Shown: positions 1 to 7,663 of the stretch, piece by piece
Layout: each line of letters opens with the position of its first letter
Position numbering within the stretch: the stretch's first letter is position 1
NCBI GenBank assembly: GCA_947456245.1
Contig: CANGPS010000003.1
Location: 1 to 64,000 of the forward strand
DNA length: 64,000 bases
Source: Acidimicrobiaceae bacterium
GTDB taxonomy: Bacteria; Actinomycetota; Acidimicrobiia; Acidimicrobiales; RAAP-2
Reading direction: 5' to 3'
Translations under genes and position numbers: made by a program
The notes under the pieces: generated by a model
The model's input: only the letters and a program-made list of their open reading frames with translations
The model's database searches: none
What the model was told of the DNA's origin: nothing

Positions 1-402
1 CTCAGCTCGTTCCTCGTCGCGCAGGTCCTCTTCGCCGTCGGCTTCTTGATCCAGCCCCACGGCTCGCTGCTGGCCTGCGTGGCGGTGATGCTGCTCGTCG
101 CCGGTGGGCCGTCCGCCATCGTCCTGCGTTCGGTGCGCCACAAGGCACCGGAGGTCCTCGGCCCCGTCGTCGTCTACGTGGCAGCCATCACGCTGATGGC
201 CGCCGCCGCCATCGCCGTCGGCATCCACGAACCGGGGCGACGGGTCCCCGCCATCATCGGTGGCCTCTCCTTCGTCGCCTCTGATCTACTCCTGGCGATC
301 AACAAGTTCGTCCGGCCGCTGCGCTACGAGTCGCTGATCGTGCACGTGACGTATCACGTGGCCCTGTTCGGCCTGACGATCGGGATGCTGGCGATCAGCT
401 AG
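1..402 (+). CDS. YhhN-family membrane protein (lysoplasmalogenase-like), 5' truncated
   Basis: The reading frame is open from base 1 of the window, so the gene begins upstream. The ORF track start (TTG at 46) is only the first start-like codon inside the window. The visible 133 residues are hydrophobic, with about four to five membrane segments. The pattern (ASDLLLAINKF in a loop, then a final segment with TYHVALFGLTIG) matches the C-terminal half of the YhhN/TMEM86 family, whose studied members hydrolyse the vinyl-ether bond of lysoplasmalogens. The substrate here is unknown. The last 8 bases overlap the 3' end of the convergent ABC ATPase gene. Family assignment is fairly sure; enzymatic activity is inference. 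Confidence 0.7.
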   Translation, partial: LSSFLVAQVLFAVGFLIQPHGSLLACVAVMLLVAGGPSAIVLRSVRHKAPEVLGPVVVYVAAITLMAAAAIAVGIHEPGRRVPAIIGGLSFVASDLLLAINKFVRPLRYESLIVHVTYHVALFGLTIGMLAIS

Positions 403-1192
403 CCGAGACCACGGCGAACCGCCCGTCGCCGTGCCGGAGGACCTCGACGTCGACGCCGAACGCCGAGGAGATGACGGTCGAGGTGATCACCTCGTCGATC
501 GGCCCCGACGCGAACGGGGAACCTCCTCGCAGGACCAGCGCGTGGGTCAGGCCGATCGGGAGCTCCTCGAGGTGGTGGGTGACGAGCACGACGGGTGCGG
601 GGCTCGGGTCGGTCATGAGACCGGCCAGACGGGCGAGGAGGTCCTCCCGGGCACCGAGGTCGAGCCCGGCAGCTGGCTCGTCGAGGCACAGCAGCTCGGG
701 GGCCCCGATGAGCACCCTTGCCAGCAGGACGCGGGCGCGCTCGCCCTCGGAGATGACCCCGACCTGCCGCTGGGCGATGGACGCGATGCCGAGGAGCTCG
801 AGCAGCTCGTCCGCCCGACGGTGGTCGCCAGGCTCGTAGGTCCGCCACCATGGCTCGAGCGCGCCGTCCACCCCGGTGACGACGATGTCGTGCACCGACA
901 CCCGTGGCCGGAGCGCACGGGTCACCGCGGCAGAGTGGAAGCCCAGCCGGATCCGGAGCTCACGCAGATCGACCCGACCGAGCGTCTCGCCGAGGAGGCT
1001 CACCGTTCCCGCCGTCGGCCAGTGCCGACCGGCGATCACGCTGAGCAGCGTCGTCTTGCCTGACCCGTTCGGGCCGAGCAGCGCCCATCGCTCGCCCTCG
1101 CGGATGACGAGGTCGGGGACGTCCAGGGTCACCACCCCGGAGTGGACGACCCTGAGGCCCTCGATCCGGACGACCTCCGCGGGATCAGGCAC
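395..1192 (-). CDS. ABC transporter ATP-binding protein
   Basis: 265 aa, a complete ABC nucleotide-binding domain. The Walker A motif GPNGSGKTT lies near residue 40 and the Walker B stretch LLCLDEPAAGLD near 167. The signature motif is unusual, ISEGERAR instead of LSGGQ. The switch His is in LVTHHLEE. No permease or binding protein is encoded next to it, so the transported substrate cannot be told. It starts with GTG 9 nt after the cysH stop and is last in the met8-like/cobA/cysH operon, so a role in sulfur supply or export is possible but unproven. Family certain, function unknown. Confidence 0.85.
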   Translation of the reverse strand: MPDPAEVVRIEGLRVVHSGVVTLDVPDLVIREGERWALLGPNGSGKTTLLSVIAGRHWPTAGTVSLLGETLGRVDLRELRIRLGFHSAAVTRALRPRVSVHDIVVTGVDGALEPWWRTYEPGDHRRADELLELLGIASIAQRQVGVISEGERARVLLARVLIGAPELLCLDEPAAGLDLGAREDLLARLAGLMTDPSPAPVVLVTHHLEELPIGLTHALVLRGGSPFASGPIDEVITSTVISSAFGVDVEVLRHGDGRFAVVSAS

Positions 1193-1201
1193 GCGTGGTG
1201 A

Positions 1202-1876
1202 TCACCCGTGCAGCCCGCACTCGGTCTTGTCCGAGTCAGCCCATCGTCCCGCTCGGGGATCCTCGCCGGGGGCCACGGGACGGGTGGTCGGCGCACAGCC
1301 GATGGACAGGTAGCCCTGCGGGATGAGGGGGTGGATCGGCAGGTCGTTGGCCTTCTCGTAGTAGGCGACGTCCTCGTCGGTCCAGGTGGCCAGCGGGTTG
1401 ATCTTGACGAGGCCGAACTTGTCGTCCCACGAGATGATCGGGGCGTCGCCTCGGGTCTGGGCGTCCACCCGCTTGACCGAGGTCAGCCACGCGTCCTTGC
1501 CAGCCACGGCGCGCATCAGCGGCGCCACCTTTCGTCCCTGGCAGCAGCCCGACTCCCCGCACGGCACGGGGTTCTCGGCCGGGTCAGGGTGGGTCACGAC
1601 CAGGTTCAGGTCGTAGCGCCTCCGGACATCCTCGACATAGGCGAGGGTCTCGGGGAAGTGCGCCTCGGTGTCGAGGAAGATGACCTCGAGGTCGGGGGCT
1701 GCCTTGACGGCGATGTCGAGCAGGACGATGTCCTGGAAGCTGCAGGCGTAGGTCAGGCTGGACGAGTAGGTCTCGATCGCCCACGAGACGATCTCTCCGG
1801 GCGATGCCGTCTCGAACCGGGCCGAGGCTGCGGCCAGCTCATCGAGGAGCGACGGGGTGGGTTGGGTGCTGCTCAT
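1202..1876 (-). CDS. cysH: Adenylyl-sulfate (APS) reductase-type CysH
   Basis: 224 aa. It reduces activated sulfate to sulfite using thioredoxin-type donors in assimilatory sulfate reduction. Family marks are SFQD near residue 47, FLDTEAHFPET near 67, the Cys pair C111-C112 (GCCQGRKV) expected of iron-sulfur APS reductases, SIGCAP at 191-196 and the C-terminal catalytic TECGLH (C220). The usual fourth cluster Cys (CxxC after SIG) is Thr197 here, while an extra Cys (C106) lies just before the CC pair. The absence of an APS kinase domain in CysN and of a cysC gene in view agrees with APS as substrate. It follows cobA by 54 nt in the same operon. Confidence 0.92.
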   Translation of the reverse strand: MSSTQPTPSLLDELAAASARFETASPGEIVSWAIETYSSSLTYACSFQDIVLLDIAVKAAPDLEVIFLDTEAHFPETLAYVEDVRRRYDLNLVVTHPDPAENPVPCGESGCCQGRKVAPLMRAVAGKDAWLTSVKRVDAQTRGDAPIISWDDKFGLVKINPLATWTDEDVAYYEKANDLPIHPLIPQGYLSIGCAPTTRPVAPGEDPRAGRWADSDKTECGLHG

Positions 1877-1930
1877 TGGGGGAGATCCCCTCTCTTTCTC
1901 AGGCTCGGGCTGACCCGAACAGGACTGACA

Positions 1931-2656
1931 CTACCGAGGCTGGTCCGATGTGAGACCAGCCAGATCTGTGACGGCGCCGATGACGATGACGGCGGGCGCC
2001 TCGAGGTGGACGTCGCCGAGGGCGCCGAGCGTGGTGGCCACCCGGCGCTCGGCCGGGGTGCTGCCCCACTCGACGGCCAGCACCGGGGTGCCTGGGGGGA
2101 GCCCGCCCTCGACGAGGGCGGCGGCGATCCCCGACCGCGCTGCCACTGCCATGAGCAGCACGAGGGTGGCGCCACTGGCGGCGAGCGCAGCCCAGTCGAC
2201 GTCGCCGTTGGTGCCGTTGTGGCCCGACACGATGGTGACCGCCTGGCTGACCCCCCGGTGGGTGACCGGCACCCCGGCCAGCGCTGGGACCGCCAAGGCC
2301 GACGAGATCCCAGGGACGACCTCGACGTCGATGCCGGCGGCGGCGAGGGCCAGGACCTCCTCCCCGCCGCGTCCGAGGACGAAGGGGTCGCCCCCCTTGA
2401 GCCTCACGACCACCTCGGAGCGCGCCCCGTGCTCGAGGAGCAGCGCGTTGATCTGCTCCTGGGTGGTCGAGGCCGAGGGATCGTGTCCGTGCTTGCCGGC
2501 CAGGATCACCGTCGCCCCCTCGGGCACCTCCTCGAGCAGCCGACGATCCACGAGACGGTCGACGATCACCACGTCGGCCGAGGCGAGGAGCTCTCCCCCG
2601 CGCCGCGTGAGCAGGCCTGGGTCCCCGGGTCCTGCGCCGACGAGGTAGACCGTCAT
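1931..2656 (-). CDS. cobA: Uroporphyrinogen-III C-methyltransferase (SUMT)
   Basis: 241 aa, the usual length for a stand-alone SUMT. It methylates uroporphyrinogen III at C2 and C7 with SAM to give precorrin-2, the first step to siroheme (and cobalamin). Tetrapyrrole methylase motifs are clear: VGAGPGDPGLLT at the N-terminus, VVRLKGGDPFVLGRGGEE near residue 85, and the VPGISSA and GVPVTHRG loops. Its start codon overlaps the stop of the precorrin-2 dehydrogenase gene (ATGA), so the two halves of a CysG-like activity are translationally coupled here instead of fused. The context (cysH after it, sulfite reductase divergent) points to siroheme supply for sulfite reduction. Confidence 0.95.
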   Translation of the reverse strand: MTVYLVGAGPGDPGLLTRRGGELLASADVVIVDRLVDRRLLEEVPEGATVILAGKHGHDPSASTTQEQINALLLEHGARSEVVVRLKGGDPFVLGRGGEEVLALAAAGIDVEVVPGISSALAVPALAGVPVTHRGVSQAVTIVSGHNGTNGDVDWAALAASGATLVLLMAVAARSGIAAALVEGGLPPGTPVLAVEWGSTPAERRVATTLGALGDVHLEAPAVIVIGAVTDLAGLTSDQPR

Positions 2657-3303
2657 CGACCTGACCCGATGACGGTGGACCGGATCCGATCAGCGGCGAG
2701 GCTGTGGCGACCCGCGGTCACGTCAGCGATGAGCTCATCGTCGATCACCGAGGCCCAAGGCAGGCCCTCGGTCGTGCGACCTTCGGCCGCGATCTCCTGG
2801 CGCACCGAGGAGAGCAGGAGGGCCACCTCGCCGAGGGATGACTCGAGCTCTGCGTCGAGCCGGCGTCGGAGGTAGGACGCCATGGCCGGCGACGCCCCAG
2901 ACGTCGAGATCGAGACCACCACGGGACCCCGCCGCACCTGCGCCATCAGATAGGCGCTGCAGTGCGGAGGGTCGTCGACGGCATTGACGAAGATCTGGCG
3001 CTCGTGAGCCTCGGCGGACACGAGGCCGTCGATCTCCGAGATGTCTGTGGCGGCCACGACCAGCCAGGTGCCGTCGAGGTCCGAGGTGCGGTAGGCGCGC
3101 TCGACGAGGTCGATGCCCGCGTCATCGGCCGCTCGGGATCGCAGACGGTCGCAGACCCTGGGCGCCACCACCGTCACCGGGGCGCCCGCCGAGCGGAGGC
3201 CGCCCACCTTCTGGTCGGCCATGGTGCCGCCGCCGACCACGAGGCAGCGACGACCCTCGAGGATCAGGCCGATCGGGAAGATGGTGGGGAGGAGTTCAGG
3301 CAT
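2653..3303 (-). CDS. Precorrin-2 dehydrogenase / sirohydrochlorin ferrochelatase (Met8/CysG-N type)
   Basis: 216 aa. It oxidises precorrin-2 with NAD to sirohydrochlorin and, in Met8-type proteins, also inserts iron to give siroheme. The N-terminal Rossmann motif VVGGGTMADQKVGGL, VVAATD, FVNAVDDP and the STSGASPAMASYLRRRL segment are typical. The ORF track extends this frame to 4857, but that part is antisense to the sulfite reductase gene. ATG at 3303 is the sensible start because VGGG then falls at the family's usual N-terminal position. No good ribosome-binding site precedes it, and a direct-repeat copy (ATCAGGTTTGTCA) overlaps the start codon. No separate sirB/cbiX is seen. Confidence 0.9.
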   Translation of the reverse strand: MPELLPTIFPIGLILEGRRCLVVGGGTMADQKVGGLRSAGAPVTVVAPRVCDRLRSRAADDAGIDLVERAYRTSDLDGTWLVVAATDISEIDGLVSAEAHERQIFVNAVDDPPHCSAYLMAQVRRGPVVVSISTSGASPAMASYLRRRLDAELESSLGEVALLLSSVRQEIAAEGRTTEGLPWASVIDDELIADVTAGRHSLAADRIRSTVIGSGR

Positions 3304-3355
3304 CAGGTTTGTCAGGGGTCGCTCAAATACTTTATAGTTGATCAGGTTAGTCAAC
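3302..3355. promoter_or_regulatory. Divergent cys promoter region with 13-bp direct repeats and an inverted repeat
   Basis: This AT-rich stretch separates the siroheme/cysH operon (minus) from the sulfite reductase operon (plus). ATCAGGTTTGTCA (3302-3314) and ATCAGGTTAGTCA (3341-3353) differ at one base and lie 39 bp apart. The second copy is followed by an inverted repeat GTTGA-N9-TCAAC (3337-3341/3351-3355). A plus-strand -10-like TATAGT (3333-3338) and a minus-strand TAAAGT (complement of 3329-3334) lie between the copies, and TTGACT on the minus strand overlaps the second copy. I infer an operator for a regulator acting on both operons; the regulator is not encoded in the window. Confidence 0.5.
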
Positions 3356-3444
3356 AATTGGCATCCGGCAGGCACGACCCCGGCTGACCAGCACGAGAGG
3401 GAGAGAGCCGTGGGCTCAGCCAACGAGATGATCGGGGCGGGACG

Positions 3445-5166
3445 ATGAGCACGCGGCGCATCGACTCCGACGACCCCTTCGGTCTCAACCTCGGTGGACC
3501 CGACGAGGGACAGCTCCCCTTCCTCCGCCCGTACCGCAACCTCCGCCAGCTCTCCGACCCCGAGATGATGAAGCTCCGTCGGCACCCGTTCGAGGTCGCC
3601 CAGGGGATCATCGAGACCTACTCGGTCCAGGGCGTCGAGGCCCTCAATGCCGTCCCCGGCGAGGTCGAGCGCCTCAAGTGGGTGGGCCTCTACCCGCAGC
3701 GCCAGGGCGGCGATGCGTTCATGATGCGCATCAAGGTCGCCGGAGGCGTGCTGACCGCCGAGCAGGCCCGGGAGATCGGGATGATCGCCGAGGGCTACGC
3801 CCACGGTCCGGTCGAGCACCCGAGGTTCGGGAACCGCTACGTCGACATCACGACCCGTCAGGCCGTCCAGGTCCACTGGCTCACGATGGCCTCGATCCCG
3901 AAGATCTGGCAGCGCTTCGCCGAGGTCGGGCTCACCTCGATCCAGGCATGCGGTGACTGCGCTCGCAACGTGACCGCCTGCCCGACCAGCGGAGCGGACC
4001 CCGACGAGGCCGTCGACACCCTCGGCGTGGCCCGGGCCATCTCGGACTTCTTCACCGGCAACCGCTACTACGCCAACCTCCCGAGGAAGTTCAAGCTCGC
4101 CGTCTGCGGCTGCGGCAAGGACTGCACCCGCGTCGAGATCAACGACGTGGCGCTGTGGGCCGCCGAGCGCGACGGCGTCCAGGGCTTCAACCTCCTCGTG
4201 GGTGGCGGCCTGTCTGACGGCGAGCGGATGGCGACCGACGTCGACGTCTTCGTCGAGGAGCACGAGGCCGTCGAGATCGCTCGTGCCGTCGCCCAGCTCT
4301 TCGGCGAGCTCGGCAACCGAGAGCACCGCGGCCTGGCCCGCATGCGGTACCTCGTCCAAGAGCTCGGTCCCGAGCAGTTCCGCGCCGAGCTCGCCGCCCG
4401 AACCAGCCTCGAGCTGCGCACGGCTGGCACCGAGCGGACCACGAGCTACCGACGCGACATCGTCGGCGTGCACCCAGAGCGCACCGCAGGGATGTTCACC
4501 GTCGGGTGCAACATCCCGGTCGGTCGGCTGACCGGCGCCGAGCTCGTGGAGTTCGCTCGCCTCGCCGCCACCTACGGCGACAGCACGGTCCGCCTCGGCG
4601 TCGACCAGAACCTGGCGCTGACGGGCGTCTCGCAGGATCACCTCGACGCCCTGCTCGCAGAGCCGCTGCTCGAGAAGTTCAGCCCCACGCCGACCACGAT
4701 CGAGCGCTCGGTGGCAGCCTGCACCGGCAGCGAGTTCTGCCGGTACGCCATCGTCGAAACCAAGGAGCGTGCCCTCAAGCTCGCAGACGAGCTCGACCGG
4801 AAGGTGTCCGCCGCCCTCGGCGAGGCACCCCCTTCCGACGCACCGCTGCGAATCCACCTCTCCGGCTGCTCTGCGTCCTGCGGCCAGCCCCAGATCGCCG
4901 ACATCGGCCTCCGCGGGGCAGTGAACAAGTCCGGCACGACCCTCGAGGAGGGCTACGACGTCGGGTTCGGCGGGGTGCTCGGTCCGGAGGCCAGCTTCGT
5001 CGACTGGATCGGCGGCGCCGTCCCGGCCCGCTCGTTGTCCGATGCGCTCTCCAAGGTCATCGTGGCCTGGGCACAGGGACGCAAGGACGGCGAGGGCTTC
5101 ACGCCCTGGATCCGACGCACACCGGTGGCGACGCTGCGAGAGCTCATCGGCGAGGAGGCCTCATGA
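3445..5166 (+). CDS. sir: Assimilatory sulfite reductase (siroheme / 4Fe-4S, NirA/SirA family)
   Basis: 573 aa, the normal length for single-polypeptide ferredoxin-type sulfite or nitrite reductases. It carries out six-electron reduction of sulfite to sulfide in the cytoplasm. The siroheme/4Fe-4S signature is complete: C426-x5-C432 (ACTGSEFC) and C475-x3-C479 (SGCSASC). The duplicated parachute/Nir-Sir domains are recognisable, including an N-terminal ACGDCARNVTACP stretch. The sulfate-assimilation neighbours (cysD, cysN, cysH) favour sulfite over nitrite, although the family alone does not decide. Its stop overlaps the next gene's start (ATGA), tying it to an FrhB-like iron-sulfur flavoprotein that is the likely electron donor. 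Confidence 0.93.
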   Translation: MSTRRIDSDDPFGLNLGGPDEGQLPFLRPYRNLRQLSDPEMMKLRRHPFEVAQGIIETYSVQGVEALNAVPGEVERLKWVGLYPQRQGGDAFMMRIKVAGGVLTAEQAREIGMIAEGYAHGPVEHPRFGNRYVDITTRQAVQVHWLTMASIPKIWQRFAEVGLTSIQACGDCARNVTACPTSGADPDEAVDTLGVARAISDFFTGNRYYANLPRKFKLAVCGCGKDCTRVEINDVALWAAERDGVQGFNLLVGGGLSDGERMATDVDVFVEEHEAVEIARAVAQLFGELGNREHRGLARMRYLVQELGPEQFRAELAARTSLELRTAGTERTTSYRRDIVGVHPERTAGMFTVGCNIPVGRLTGAELVEFARLAATYGDSTVRLGVDQNLALTGVSQDHLDALLAEPLLEKFSPTPTTIERSVAACTGSEFCRYAIVETKERALKLADELDRKVSAALGEAPPSDAPLRIHLSGCSASCGQPQIADIGLRGAVNKSGTTLEEGYDVGFGGVLGPEASFVDWIGGAVPARSLSDALSKVIVAWAQGRKDGEGFTPWIRRTPVATLRELIGEEAS

Positions 5167-6434
5167 AGCGCTACCGGCTCAGGGAGTCGATGAACGGGAT
5201 CGCAGAGCCACCGCGCAAGACGTGGTTCTGGGAGCTCGAGGCCGGCGTGATCGAGGCCGATCGGTGCATCCAGTGCGGGACCTGCGTGGCCGCGTGCCCC
5301 TCGAACTCCATCGGCATCAACGAGGACACCAACCTTCCTGAGCTCGTCAAGATGTGCACGGGCTGCTCGCTGTGCTGGGACTTCTGCCCCCGCGGTGGCC
5401 TCCGCTACGAGACCACCTGGCCGCCGTCGACCCCATCTGATGCTCCGGAGGCCCAGCCGGTCGAGCTCGTGACCAAGCCCGACCCCGCCGACACCTACTT
5501 CAAGCTCACCGGCGCCGCCCCCGGCAAGGGGCTCGGGCGGGTCGAGGCCACCTACGCCGCACGGGCCGCCAAGCGGACCGATGGCGTGCAGGACGGCGGC
5601 GTCGTCACCTCCCTGCTCGTCGCCCTGCTCGACTCCGGCGAGATCGACGGGGCACTCGTGGCGAAGCCGTCCTCAGACCCCGACGAGCCCTGGAAGGCCG
5701 TCCCGACGGTGGTCACCTCGGCGGCAGAGATCAAGGCCGCCGCCGGGAGCTTCTACAACCAGTCGATGGCGCTCGCGGCGCTCGACCTCACCGGCAAGGG
5801 CCTCCCTGCGAACCCCCGACTCGCCGTGGTCGGGACACCATGCGAGGTCGCCGGTCTCCGAGCGATGCAGTCGCGTCGCTGGCCCACCGGCAGCCATCGC
5901 GTCGACGCTGTCTTCCTGACGATCGCCCTGTTGTGCACCAAGTCGTTCAGCTACGAGGGATTGATGCTCGACGAGCTGAAGCGGCGGCGCGGCATCGATC
6001 TCGACCGGGTCTCCAAGGTGGACGTGACCCGTGGCCGCCTGATCGTGGAGTACATCGACGGCGCCACCGCCGTCGACGAGCCGATCAAGGCCTTCCACGG
6101 GGCGGCGCTCAAGGGCTGCGACGAGTGTGCCGACTTCCTCGGCCGGGCCGCCGACATCTCGGTGGGCTCGGTGGGTTCCAACGACGGATGGACGACCGTG
6201 CTGGTCCGCACCGAACGGGGCAGGCAGTCCTTCGAGGCCGCACGGCGCAGCCTCGACGTACGCGACCTCGATGACGCGAGTGCTCTGATCCGCCTCGACG
6301 AGCTCGACCAGAAGATCGCCAGACGAGCGATGGCCCGTGACCTCGACCCGATGGGAGAGACCTTCATGACCTATGACGACCACGTCGCCAACTACGCCGG
6401 CACCTCCCGGCAGCCGGTGGTGATCCGCCGATGA
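5163..6434 (+). CDS. FrhB-like F420-family flavoprotein with 2x[4Fe-4S] ferredoxin domain, predicted electron donor to sulfite reductase
   Basis: 423 aa. An N-terminal ferredoxin domain carries two complete 4Fe-4S motifs (C35/C38/C41/C45 and C65/C68/C71/C75). The rest is the coenzyme F420 hydrogenase/dehydrogenase beta-subunit fold, with QDGGVVTSLL, GTPCEVAGL, a Cys in IALLCTKSF, GCDECADF and ADISVGS. FrhB-type proteins bind FAD and move electrons between reduced F420 and iron-sulfur centres. The start (ATG 5163) overlaps the sulfite reductase stop; the longer ORF-track frame is a shadow. I infer an F420H2 (or ferredoxin) to sulfite reductase electron path, by analogy with the fused archaeal Fsr enzyme. 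Family sure; F420 use not proven. Confidence 0.85.
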   Translation: MKRYRLRESMNGIAEPPRKTWFWELEAGVIEADRCIQCGTCVAACPSNSIGINEDTNLPELVKMCTGCSLCWDFCPRGGLRYETTWPPSTPSDAPEAQPVELVTKPDPADTYFKLTGAAPGKGLGRVEATYAARAAKRTDGVQDGGVVTSLLVALLDSGEIDGALVAKPSSDPDEPWKAVPTVVTSAAEIKAAAGSFYNQSMALAALDLTGKGLPANPRLAVVGTPCEVAGLRAMQSRRWPTGSHRVDAVFLTIALLCTKSFSYEGLMLDELKRRRGIDLDRVSKVDVTRGRLIVEYIDGATAVDEPIKAFHGAALKGCDECADFLGRAADISVGSVGSNDGWTTVLVRTERGRQSFEAARRSLDVRDLDDASALIRLDELDQKIARRAMARDLDPMGETFMTYDDHVANYAGTSRQPVVIRR

Positions 6435-6739
6435 GCGCCCTCCACCTCCACCTCCCCGACGAGCCCACGGTGCTCGCCGAGCAGTGGCTCGACGATGTCG
6501 TCGGCGGCCAGAGCCTCGAGTCGGTCTTCGGCGGCGAGAGCGGCCTCGGCGCATGGCTCTGGCACCGCTGGCGCTCACTCGCTGCCGCCGGGCTGACCCA
6601 GGCCGACTTCGATGCCATCGTGCTGTCGTCACGCCGGGAGCTCTGGCTCTGGCTCGCCGGCGAGCGGACCTGGACCCAGGCCTGCTCTGGCCTGCTCGGC
6701 CGCATCGAGCGCCGCATCCCGGACGAGGCGGCGGCATGA
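6431..6739 (+). CDS. Orphan small protein inside the cys operon
   Basis: 102 aa, not recognised. It is acidic to neutral and notably rich in Trp and Leu (LWHRWR, ELWLWLAGERTWTQ), probably helical and soluble; it has no signal peptide, clear membrane segment or metal motif. Both ends are ATGA overlaps: its start overlaps the FrhB-like gene stop and its stop overlaps the cysD start. Sitting between the electron-transfer protein and ATP sulfurylase, it could be a small subunit, assembly factor or regulator of either. Coding potential is supported by the perfect fit between its neighbours. Function unknown. Confidence 0.75.
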   Translation: MSALHLHLPDEPTVLAEQWLDDVVGGQSLESVFGGESGLGAWLWHRWRSLAAAGLTQADFDAIVLSSRRELWLWLAGERTWTQACSGLLGRIERRIPDEAAA

Positions 6740-7659
6740 CGACCACCGACACCGCGTCGAACGAGCGCATCGACCACCTCGACCTGCTCGAGTCGCACGC
6801 CATCTTCATCATCCGCGAGGTGGCCGCCGAGTGCGAGCGGCCCGTGCTCCTCTTCAGCGGCGGCAAGGACTCGGCGGTGCTCCTGCACCTCGCCATCAAG
6901 GCCTTCGCCCCGGGCAAGCTGCCCTTCCCGATCATGCACGTCGACACCGGGCACAACTTCCCGGAGGTCATCGACTACCGAGACCGGCTGGTCGAGCGCC
7001 TCGGCGAGCGCCTCATCGTCGCCTCCGTCCAGGAGAGCATCGACAAGGGCCGCGTGGCCGATCCCGGGCCGTTCGGGATGCGCAACCGGCTCCAGACCAC
7101 CGCGCTGCTCGACGCCATCAACGAGCACAAGTTCGATGCCGCCTTCGGCGGCGCTCGGCGTGACGAGGACAAGGCCCGGGCCAAGGAGCGCGTCCTGTCC
7201 TTCCGAGACGCCTTCGGCCAGTGGGACCCGCGCAAGCAGCGTCCCGAGCTCTGGCAGCTCTACCAGGGCAAGGTGGCCCCCGGCGAGCACCTGCGCGGGT
7301 TCCCGCTGTCGGACTGGACCGAGCTCGACATCTGGCAGTACATCGCCCGGGAGGACATCGAGCTGCCGACCATCTACTTCTCCCACCAGCGCGAGATCAT
7401 CCAGCGTGACGGGATGCTGCTCGCGGTCAGCGAGTGGGTCCAGCTCCGCGAGGGCGAGGTGGTCGAGACCCGGACCGTGCGCTTCCGCACCGTCGGCGAC
7501 GCCACCTGCACCGGCTCCGTCGAGAGCCACGCCTCGACCATCGAGGACATCATCACCGAGACGGCCACCTCGACGGTCTCTGAACGCGGGGCGACCCGTG
7601 CGGACGACAAGTTCTCCGAGACCGCCATGGAGGACCGCAAGCGAGAGGGCTACTTCTAG
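6736..7659 (+). CDS. cysD: Sulfate adenylyltransferase subunit 2
   Basis: 307 aa. Catalytic subunit of the heterodimeric ATP sulfurylase that makes APS from ATP and sulfate. The PP-loop LLFSGGKDSAVLLHL lies near residue 40, and MHVDTGHNFPEVIDYRD, GGARRDEDKARAKER and WTELDIWQYI are family hallmarks; the C-terminus AMEDRKREGYF is near-invariant. The start ATG 6736 overlaps the stop of the orphan gene; the longer ORF-track frame (from 6484) runs antisense-like through the upstream gene. cysN follows after 4 nt. Confidence 0.97.
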   Translation: MTTTDTASNERIDHLDLLESHAIFIIREVAAECERPVLLFSGGKDSAVLLHLAIKAFAPGKLPFPIMHVDTGHNFPEVIDYRDRLVERLGERLIVASVQESIDKGRVADPGPFGMRNRLQTTALLDAINEHKFDAAFGGARRDEDKARAKERVLSFRDAFGQWDPRKQRPELWQLYQGKVAPGEHLRGFPLSDWTELDIWQYIAREDIELPTIYFSHQREIIQRDGMLLAVSEWVQLREGEVVETRTVRFRTVGDATCTGSVESHASTIEDIITETATSTVSERGATRADDKFSETAMEDRKREGYF

Positions 7660-7663
7660 AGCC

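Noticed and set aside
1904-1961. Hairpins at the cobA end and in the cobA-cysH gap (TCGGG-CTGA-CCCGA; GGCTGGTC-N8-GACCAGCC)
   Set aside because: Short GC stems, one of them inside cobA coding sequence; no T-run, and cobA and cysH should be cotranscribed. Attenuation is possible but unsupported.
1208-2875. Long plus-strand ORF (555 aa) opposite cysH and cobA
   Set aside because: It runs antisense to two clear genes; its composition (GRGRR, HDG, LGVHPL) is typical of GC-rich shadow frames and has no domain.
3304-4857. ORF-track extension of the precorrin-2 dehydrogenase frame to 734 aa
   Set aside because: The added part is antisense to the sulfite reductase gene; the family N-terminus begins at ATG 3303.
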